From contig CAYUTJ010000001.1 in assembly GCA_964447735.1 (NCBI GenBank), positions 1 through 62,234 of the forward strand: a stretch of 62,234 nt of DNA. Reading direction: 5' to 3'. This document shows, in pieces, positions 57,721-62,234 of this stretch. This DNA is from CAYSYN01 sp964447735. GTDB lineage: Bacteria; Patescibacteriota; Minisyncoccia; Minisyncoccales; GBS-2. Within the stretch, counting starts at the first letter, position 1. The number at the start of each line of letters is the position of its first letter. A program made the position numbers and the translations under genes. The notes below the pieces were generated by a model. That model worked only from the letters and a program-made list of their open reading frames with translations. It had not been told where the DNA came from and made no database searches.

Positions 57721-57910
57721 TTAAACTATTCTTAGTCCATTGAGTATTTTTATATAATGCTTGTAAAACCTAAAAGTTCTTTTAAGAATAAAGAAAGCCC
57801 ACTTTGGAAGAATACCTATTAAGATCAATGATATTTTTCTTTTCTTCCTTCGCGCCTTCCATCGAGCTCTCACTAAAACTTTTTTAATAATCTTTTCTAT
57901 CTTTTGCGAA
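57721..57910 (-). CDS. C-terminal fragment of a basic hypothetical protein, cut by gap
   Basis: An open frame enters from the assembly gap and ends at TAA (57721-57723), giving 62 residues: SQKIEKIIKKVLVRARWKAR, RKKRKISLILIGILPKWAFF, then ILKRTFRFYKHYIKILNGLR and IV. It is very basic with a central hydrophobic stretch (ISLILIGILPKWAFFIL). The start and the rest of the gene lie in or beyond the gap. Nothing more can be said about its function. Confidence 0.5.
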
Positions 57911-58010
57911 NNNNNNNNNNNNNNNNNNNNNNNNNNNNNNNNNNNNNNNNNNNNNNNNNNNNNNNNNNNNNNNNNNNNNNNNNNNNNNNNNNNNNNNNNN
58001 NNNNNNNNNN
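57911..58010. other. Assembly gap
   Basis: 100 N with no duplicated flanks. It cuts a partial ORF on the left, so real sequence is missing, of unknown length. Confidence 0.9.
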
Positions 58011-58014
58011 TTTT

Positions 58015-58518
58015 TTAAGCGTATCTGTCAGCGACAGTTGAAGCGACAAAAGATTCAGGTTTTATTTTAGGTTCAAAACCATTTCCTCTAATTAGACCGA
58101 TAACTTCCTTTATCATATCTCTAGTAGCTCCGTTTTCTCCAATGTCAGCATGAATGTAGCGAAGTTGATAGTTGAAATTTTTACCTTTTGTTTTCTCTTT
58201 CAAAATTTCTCTCAAATGTAAAGCTAACTGACAAGATAGCAAAACTTCTTCTAAAATTCTCTGTTTGAAATTGTAAAATCTACGATTTTTATAATAAATT
58301 TTCTTTAAAAAGAATCTTCCTCCTTGCCCCGTTCTTAAAATAACAATGGCCACTGGAAAATCGGGTTCTTCTCCGGAAGAAGAATCGCAACCTACAATGA
58401 TATCATAAAATTTTTCTGGTTTCTCAGAAATGTAATTTAAAATCTCCTTGATCATTCGATCAAAAGTCAAATTTCCTTTTGTGGGATTGAAAAAATATCC
58501 TTTAAAAATTTTGTCCAT
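58015..58518 (-). CDS. RNase H-like protein of the YkuK (DUF458) family
   Basis: The 167-aa protein shows the DUF458 pattern: FFNPTKGNLTFDRMIKEI at the N-terminus, IIVGCDSSSGEEPDFPVAIV with an acidic residue set like RNase H strand 1, and IHADIGENGATRDMIKEVIG, then SFVASTVADRYA at the end. The family is predicted to be RNase H-like, but the activity is not established. The ATG at 58518 is chosen because a TTGATT-(17)-TAGAAT promoter ends 9 nt upstream of it. Confidence 0.8.
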   Translation of the reverse strand: MDKIFKGYFFNPTKGNLTFDRMIKEILNYISEKPEKFYDIIVGCDSSSGEEPDFPVAIVILRTGQGGRFFLKKIYYKNRRFYNFKQRILEEVLLSCQLALHLREILKEKTKGKNFNYQLRYIHADIGENGATRDMIKEVIGLIRGNGFEPKIKPESFVASTVADRYA

Positions 58519-58527
58519 ATTTTTCAA

Positions 58528-58556
58528 ATTCTAAAAAATTTGAAAGAAAAAATCAA
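58528..58556 (-). promoter_or_regulatory. Predicted promoter of the YkuK-like gene
   Basis: On the minus strand TTGATT (58551-58556) and TAGAAT (58528-58533) are 17 nt apart, 9 nt before the ATG. The -35 box contains the tpiA stop codon. Confidence 0.5.
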
Positions 58557-59290
58557 ATAGAACAATCTCTTATAATCTGAATGAATTCTTTTGGCCTCAG
58601 AGAAGCTCCTCCTATTAAAAGTCCATCAAAACCAACATTTATATAATCTCTTGCATTTTCTGAATTAACGCTCCCTCCGTACAAAATTTTGTTTTTCTTT
58701 AAAATTTTTCTCAAAAAAATTAAAACCTTTTTTGCTGTCTCTGGATCGCAAGGGTTTCCCGTTCCAATTGCCCAAATGGGTTCATAAGCAACAATAATTC
58801 TTGAACGTTCTGAAATTTTAATGCCCCGAACTGCCAGAGAAATTTCTCTTTTCAAAACCCTAAAAGTTTTACCTTCCTTTCTTTCTCTTTTTGTTTCTCC
58901 AATGCACAAAATGGGTTTTAATTTAAATTTAAAAACCGATTTTAATTTTTTATTTACATTTTCATCTGTTTCTCCAAAATATCTTCTCCTTTCTGAATGT
59001 CCTAAAATTACATACTCGACTTTCAAATCTTTAAGCATCTTTGGCGAAATCTCCCCAGTGAAAGCTCCTTTCTCTTCCCAGAAAACATTTTGAGCTCCAA
59101 AAGAAATTTTTAACTTTCTTGACCAATTTAAAAGAAGAGGAAGATAAACAAAAGGGGGACAAATGATTATTCTAACATTCTGCAGAATGTTAGAATATTT
59201 TTTTATTCCTTTTTTAATTTTAAAGAAAAGCTTTCTTACTTCCTCTAAAGTTTGAGGGTTCATTTTCCAATTTCCAGCGATTATCTTCAT
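58553..59290 (-). CDS. tpiA: Triosephosphate isomerase
   Basis: TPI interconverts DHAP and glyceraldehyde-3-phosphate. The 245-aa protein shows IIAGNWKMNPQTLEEVRKLF (Asn, Lys), YVILGHSERRRYFGETDENV (His), IIVAYEPIWAIGTGNPCDPE (Glu and loop 6) and ILYGGSVNSENARDYINVGF. Length is normal. It overlaps galT by 4 nt. Confidence 0.97.
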   Translation of the reverse strand: MKIIAGNWKMNPQTLEEVRKLFFKIKKGIKKYSNILQNVRIIICPPFVYLPLLLNWSRKLKISFGAQNVFWEEKGAFTGEISPKMLKDLKVEYVILGHSERRRYFGETDENVNKKLKSVFKFKLKPILCIGETKRERKEGKTFRVLKREISLAVRGIKISERSRIIVAYEPIWAIGTGNPCDPETAKKVLIFLRKILKKNKILYGGSVNSENARDYINVGFDGLLIGGASLRPKEFIQIIRDCSI

Positions 59291-60306
59291 TGTTTTTTTA
59301 AAAATTGAGCTGCCTTTTCTGGTTCAACAACACAAATTTCCATTCTTGTTCCCAATTCAAAACCAGCAGGAGTTGCAGTTTTTGGTAAAATAGTAAAGTG
59401 CCAATGATAATAAGGATGTTTTCCTTTCACAGGTGCTGTGTGTAAGTAGAAATTGTAAGGAGGATCGTCTAAAGCTTTGTATAACTTTGTCATCGCTACC
59501 TTGAAAGCCTCAGCTAAATTCCACTTTTCTTTTTCTGAAATTTTTTCAAAATTTGAAGCATGCTTTTTGGGAGAAATTATTACTTCAAAAGCAGATTTTG
59601 AAGCGAAAGGACATAAAACCAAAAAATCTTTGTTTTCAAAAATAATTCTCTTCTTCACTTTCATTTCCCATTTGTTCATTTGACAATAAATACATTTTCC
59701 TATCTTTTCAAAATATTTTTTTGAATTTGAAAGGGCTTTTAGTAAATCAACATCGATTAAGGGAGTAGTAATTATTTGAGAATGAGGATGAGGTTGGGAA
59801 GCCCCAGCTTCTGCTCCATGATTGTGAAAAATTGAAACATAAGCTACATGAGGTTTTTTCATTAAATCCAAATATCTTAGTTGATAGCAATCTATCACTT
59901 CCTTTATTTGCCATAATTCAAAGTGAGGAAAATGTTTTTTGTGATCTCTGGTGATAACCAATTCACAATATCCTATTCCTGAAATCTTTTGATAAAATTT
60001 TCCCTCTCTCTTTTTTTTCAAGGTTTTTTGAGGCAATAAAGCTGGGTATTTGTTTGGAATAACAATGCTTGTCCAATCTTTGGGAATTTTCTTTGAGCTA
60101 ATTTTCTTTCCTTTTGAAAAAATTAAAAGAGGAGGTTTTTGAGTTTCAATATTGCAAAACGGACATTCCTTTTTTGAAATTTTAATCTTTGCTCTTTTCT
60201 TCAACTTAAAAGCTTCTGGTCTTTTTGCTCTCCCCGTAGCAATAATTACCCAATCTTTTGAAATTAAATCAAATCTTAATTCTGAAGGAATTTTCTTTTT
60301 AGCCAT
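59287..60306 (-). CDS. galT: Galactose-1-phosphate uridylyltransferase family enzyme
   Basis: This HIT-superfamily enzyme swaps nucleotidyl groups between hexose-1-phosphate and UDP-sugar. The 339-aa protein has an N-terminal zinc knuckle (ECPFCNIETQKPPLL), FHNHGAEAGASQPHPHSQII with the catalytic HPH (Ser follows, where E. coli GalT has Gly), a second Cys pair CIYCQMNKWE and HPYYHWHFTILPKTATPAGF. ADP-sugar phosphorylase activity is an alternative. It overlaps both neighbours by 4-8 nt. Confidence 0.88.
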   Translation of the reverse strand: MAKKKIPSELRFDLISKDWVIIATGRAKRPEAFKLKKRAKIKISKKECPFCNIETQKPPLLIFSKGKKISSKKIPKDWTSIVIPNKYPALLPQKTLKKKREGKFYQKISGIGYCELVITRDHKKHFPHFELWQIKEVIDCYQLRYLDLMKKPHVAYVSIFHNHGAEAGASQPHPHSQIITTPLIDVDLLKALSNSKKYFEKIGKCIYCQMNKWEMKVKKRIIFENKDFLVLCPFASKSAFEVIISPKKHASNFEKISEKEKWNLAEAFKVAMTKLYKALDDPPYNFYLHTAPVKGKHPYYHWHFTILPKTATPAGFELGTRMEICVVEPEKAAQFLKKQ

Positions 60307-60815
60307 ATTTTCTTAAAATTTGATTCAACCTTATCTTGAAAAGGTCAAAGAGCATTTCAAACATCGAACTAAATTTAACTTTACTTCTTAAATCATTTTT
60401 CCAATAAACTGGAACNNNNNNNNNNNNNNNNNNNNNNNNNNNNNNNNNNNNNNNNNNNNNNNNNNNNNNNNNNNNNNNNNNNNNNNNNNNNNNNNNNNNN
60501 NNNNNNNNNNNNNNNAGTTGAATTGTCAGCATCAGTAAAAAGTCTGAACTTTCCTTTTGCAGCTAAAATTCCTTTTTTGACAGCAAAACCTTTTCCTCTT
60601 GATTCTTTTTCACAAAGCAATTTTAAATTTTTAATTTTAGATTTCAATCCTTCCACTACCTCACAAGTTCTATCAGTAGAACCTCCAGAGACGACAATAA
60701 TTTCATAATCAAAATTTTGCTTTGTTAAATATTTATCAATTTCTTTTAAAGTTTGAGAAATTCTCTCTTCTTCATTATGAGCTGGGATAATAACAGAAAG
60801 AAAAATTTGAGACAT
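60299..60815 (-). CDS. Family 2 glycosyltransferase (dolichyl-phosphate-glucose synthase type), with real gap
   Basis: The N-terminal part shows LSVIIPAHNEEERISQTLKE, IIVVSGGSTDRTCEVVEGLK and the metal motif LFTDADNST. The C-terminal part reads VPVYWKNDLRSKVKFSSMFE. Between them lie 100 N (60416-60515). Relatives of this type have roughly 120 residues between these motifs, and the two halves are in different frames, so about 370 bases are probably missing (estimate). It probably makes a polyprenyl-phosphate sugar. The ATG is 6 nt from TAAAAT (60822-60827). Confidence 0.82.
60416..60515. other. Assembly gap inside the glycosyltransferase gene
   Basis: 100 N without duplicated flanks. The frame shift between the two sides and the missing central catalytic region show that true sequence is absent. 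Confidence 0.9.
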
Positions 60816-60824
60816 TAATCAATT

Positions 60825-60857
60825 TTAACAAAAATAAAAAAGGGGGGCTACCCCTAA
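60825..60857 (-). terminator. Terminator of the 115-aa protein gene
   Basis: On the minus strand AGGGG-TAGC-CCCCCT forms a compact GC stem followed by TTTTTATTTTT. It lies between the 115-aa gene and the glycosyltransferase start. Confidence 0.85.
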
Positions 60858-60880
60858 ACGTGAAAGAGATTTTAAAAAAA

Positions 60881-61228
60881 TTAAGGAATGTAAAGGACTG
60901 AAATTGGATAAAGTTCTAATTTTCCTTTGCCACTTCCTTTATAAGTAGTGATTTTCAATGGTCCTTCTTCAAGCTGTAGCAATTCCCTGGTCCCGACATT
61001 TGGGACAACGTGAATTGTCTTTCCAGTAGGTTTGAATTTTTCTTCAGGGATTAAGAGAACGAACTTTTCTTCTCCATCTTCATCCTTTTCTATCTTTACT
61101 TTTGCGTTGAAATGTTGAATTAATCTTTGAAGGTTCTCACAAACAATGATTAGTGGTGGAAAATGATTCCCTACTATAAAGCCTTTGAGTTCGCTCTTTT
61201 TTTTACAGAGAGCACAACTTTCTTCCAA
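60881..61228 (-). CDS. Small hypothetical protein with N-terminal CxxC
   Basis: The 115-aa product starts at TTG (61226-61228) behind AGGTG at good Shine-Dalgarno distance. The N-terminus has CALCKKKSELKGF, a possible half zinc site, followed by a beta-rich region (PPLIIVCENLQRLIQHFNAK, KFVLLIPEEKFKPTGKTIHV) and a Gly/Lys-rich end. No signal peptide is present. It is a single-gene unit with its own TTGACA promoter and strong terminator. I do not recognise the family. Confidence 0.65.
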   Translation of the reverse strand: MEESCALCKKKSELKGFIVGNHFPPLIIVCENLQRLIQHFNAKVKIEKDEDGEEKFVLLIPEEKFKPTGKTIHVVPNVGTRELLQLEEGPLKITTYKGSGKGKLELYPISVLYIP

Positions 61229-61245
61229 TTATTTCACCTGTTAGA

Positions 61246-61274
61246 AAAATAAAATATTATCTGAAAATTGTCAA
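61246..61274 (-). promoter_or_regulatory. Promoter of the 115-aa protein gene
   Basis: On the minus strand TTGACA (61269-61274) and TATTTT (61246-61251) are 17 nt apart. The predicted leader is about 20 nt and contains AGGTG before the TTG start. Confidence 0.65.
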
Positions 61275-61289
61275 TATTAAAAATTCTTT

Positions 61290-61320
61290 AATACAAAATA
61301 AAAAATGGGCAAAAAGCCCC
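61290..61320 (-). terminator. Terminator of the 31-aa membrane protein gene
   Basis: On the minus strand GGGC-TTTTT-GCCC (61307-61319) is followed by ATTTTTTATTTT. It closes the small membrane protein unit. Confidence 0.8.
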
Positions 61321-61355
61321 GAAAATGATCGAATCTTTTATTTCTGAAAATGTTT

Positions 61356-61451
61356 CTAAAAACATTTGTTTTCTTTTCTTAAAAGCCAACAGTATACAAT
61401 TATCGCTACGATAAATCCTATTCCAGTTATAATTCTAATTACTATATTCAA
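61356..61451 (-). CDS. 31-aa single-span membrane protein
   Basis: A perfect AAGGAGGT (61458-61465) lies 6 nt before a TTG start at 61451. The frame encodes 31 residues: M/L-NIVIRIITGIGFIVAIIVYC then WLLRKENKCF and TAG. Residues 3-23 form one hydrophobic helix with a basic C-terminus, so the protein is likely a small inner-membrane peptide. It has its own promoter in the end of map and its own terminator. The role is unknown; membrane-protein regulator or toxin-like peptide are possibilities only. Confidence 0.65.
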   Translation of the reverse strand: MNIVIRIITGIGFIVAIIVYCWLLRKENKCF

Positions 61452-61469
61452 TTTTCAACCTCCTTCTTT

Positions 61470-61499
61470 TTTGTACTTTCTTTGTTATAAATTTGTCAA
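61470..61499 (-). promoter_or_regulatory. Promoter of the 31-aa membrane protein gene
   Basis: On the minus strand TTGACA (61494-61499) lies in the last codons of map and TACAAA (61470-61475) is 18 nt downstream. The Shine-Dalgarno AAGGAGGT follows within about 5-12 nt, giving a leader just long enough for ribosome binding. Confidence 0.5.
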
Positions 61500-62234
61500 T
61501 ATCTTACTACCGTTTTTCATCACAGCTACTGTATGTTCAAAATGAGCGCAAAGAGAATTATCTTTTGTTTTGTAACCGAAGCCATCTTTTGTCTTTATCA
61601 AATGCCAATCACCAATTGAAACCATAGGTTCGATACAAAAGACCATTCCTTCTTTAATTTTTTCTCCGGTATGCCTTTTCCCATAATTTAAAATTTTTGG
61701 CTCTTCATGAAGGTTTTTCCCAATTCCGTGACCACACAAATCTCTAATGACATTGAAACCTTGGGATTCAACGTATCTTTGAATTGTATTTCCAATATCA
61801 CCGAATGTATTTCCTGGTTTTGCTTTTTTGATTGCCAATTTTAAAGCTTTTTTTGTCACTCTAATTAGTCTTTGAGCTTCAAAAGAAATTTTTCCTACAG
61901 GAAATGTTTTTGCCATGTCTAAATGGTATCCTTTCCAAAAAAGGCCAATGTCTAAAGAAATAATGTCCCCTCCTTTTAAAATCCTGTTTGAAGGAGGCAC
62001 ATGAACTAATTCTTCGTTAATTGAAGTACACAGACATGCAGGATAAGGTTTTTCTTTTTTCGAAACTCTGTAACCTAAAAAAGAGCATTTAGCTCCAACT
62101 TTTTTTATTTCTTCTCTTGCAATTTTTTCCAAATCCTTTGTTTTAATTCCAGGTTTTACTTTCTTTTTTAACTTTTCCATTATTTGAGCTAAAACCTTCC
62201 CACCCTCTGCCATTATTTCAATCTCTTTTTTGGT
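61485..62234 (-). CDS. map: Methionine aminopeptidase type I (5' end beyond window)
   Basis: The enzyme removes the initiator Met. Visible residues include the metal-site Asp in ISLDIGLFWKGYHLDMAKTF, the catalytic His in DLCGHGIGKNLHEEPKI, Glu in MVFCIEPMVS and Glu near CAHFEHTVAVMKNG. An internal ATG at 62213 could be a start, but the frame stays open to the window edge with TKKEIEI, and the family normally starts IKTKKEIEIMREGG-like, so the true start is outside. In many bacteria map sits just before infA; here it is 7 kb away. Confidence 0.93.
   Translation of the reverse strand, partial: TKKEIEIMAEGGKVLAQIMEKLKKKVKPGIKTKDLEKIAREEIKKVGAKCSFLGYRVSKKEKPYPACLCTSINEELVHVPPSNRILKGGDIISLDIGLFWKGYHLDMAKTFPVGKISFEAQRLIRVTKKALKLAIKKAKPGNTFGDIGNTIQRYVESQGFNVIRDLCGHGIGKNLHEEPKILNYGKRHTGEKIKEGMVFCIEPMVSIGDWHLIKTKDGFGYKTKDNSLCAHFEHTVAVMKNGSKILTNL

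Noticed and set aside
1..62234. Prophage, insertion sequence, integrase or att sites
   Set aside because: No transposase, integrase or terminal inverted repeat pair was found; the baseplate-J-like protein belongs to a chromosomal family in this lineage.

Overview
The window is a very AT-rich, gene-dense stretch of a bacterial chromosome. It most likely comes from a Candidate Phyla Radiation (Patescibacteria, Parcubacteria-like) genome. Several things point there: streamlined translation proteins (ThrRS without a TGS domain, 570-residue AlaRS, ProRS with a small zinc-ribbon insert, 148-residue EF-Ts, release factor 1 without its N-terminal domain, RpoA without the C-terminal domain); lineage-typical secreted proteins (dockerin-like, DUF5667/Kazal, baseplate-J-like, PEGA); an archaeal-type fructose-bisphosphatase; and extreme Lys/Glu/Ile use. 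TGA is a normal stop (several ATGA/GTGA junctions), so the Gracilibacteria/Absconditabacteria code is excluded. The phylum call is inference.

Layout. 1-2.4 kb: a surface protein cut by the window edge, a small membrane protein and rnhB. 2.4-15.3 kb, mostly plus strand: an alpha-helical protein, dnaE, thrS behind a Thr-codon leader peptide and terminator, a DUF5667/Kazal protein, miaB, then a minus-strand 694-aa secreted membrane protein of higher GC, and miaA. 15.4-30.9 kb, minus strand: rpsB-tsf-small membrane protein-tRNA-Thr, pyrF-pyrE, pheS-pheT-gyrB-secE-nusG-rplK, and a thymidylate module (dCMP deaminase, thyX, an ECF-S-like membrane protein, glyA, tmk) with a CYTH protein and gatB. 30.9-31.9 kb, plus strand: rpmE and truncated RF1. 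31.8-47.6 kb, minus strand: a long run of mreB2-holB-frr-rseP-proS-mreB-gatC-gatA, a tRNA cluster, khpA-trmD, a second tRNA cluster, pcm-mltG-fbp, rplY and a lytic transglycosylase. 47.7-50.6 kb: a PEGA protein, a Cas4-like nuclease and an MFS transporter. 50.6-57.2 kb: alaS, a J-like protein and the infA-rpmJ-rpsM-rpsK-rpsD-rpoA-rplQ-rplM-rpsI operon. 57.2-62.2 kb: an ORF interrupted by TGA, a YkuK-like protein, tpiA, galT, a glycosyltransferase, two small SD-led genes and map.

Expression signals. Many transcription units start with a TTGAnn-(16/17)-TARAAT promoter placed only 6-12 nt before the ATG, so their mRNAs look leaderless or nearly so. A minority of genes, often of higher GC, have a good Shine-Dalgarno sequence and a real 5' leader. 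Strong hairpin terminators separate units.

Most notable are the leader-peptide attenuator before thrS, two homologous structured RNA elements between tRNA genes that keep their pairing by compensatory changes, and an atypical initiator tRNA and tRNA-Tyr that share an A18/G55 co-substitution. Six runs of 100 N are present. Three of them (in pheT, pyrF and the MFS gene) are false gaps flanked by duplicated sequence, and collapsing them restores intact frames.
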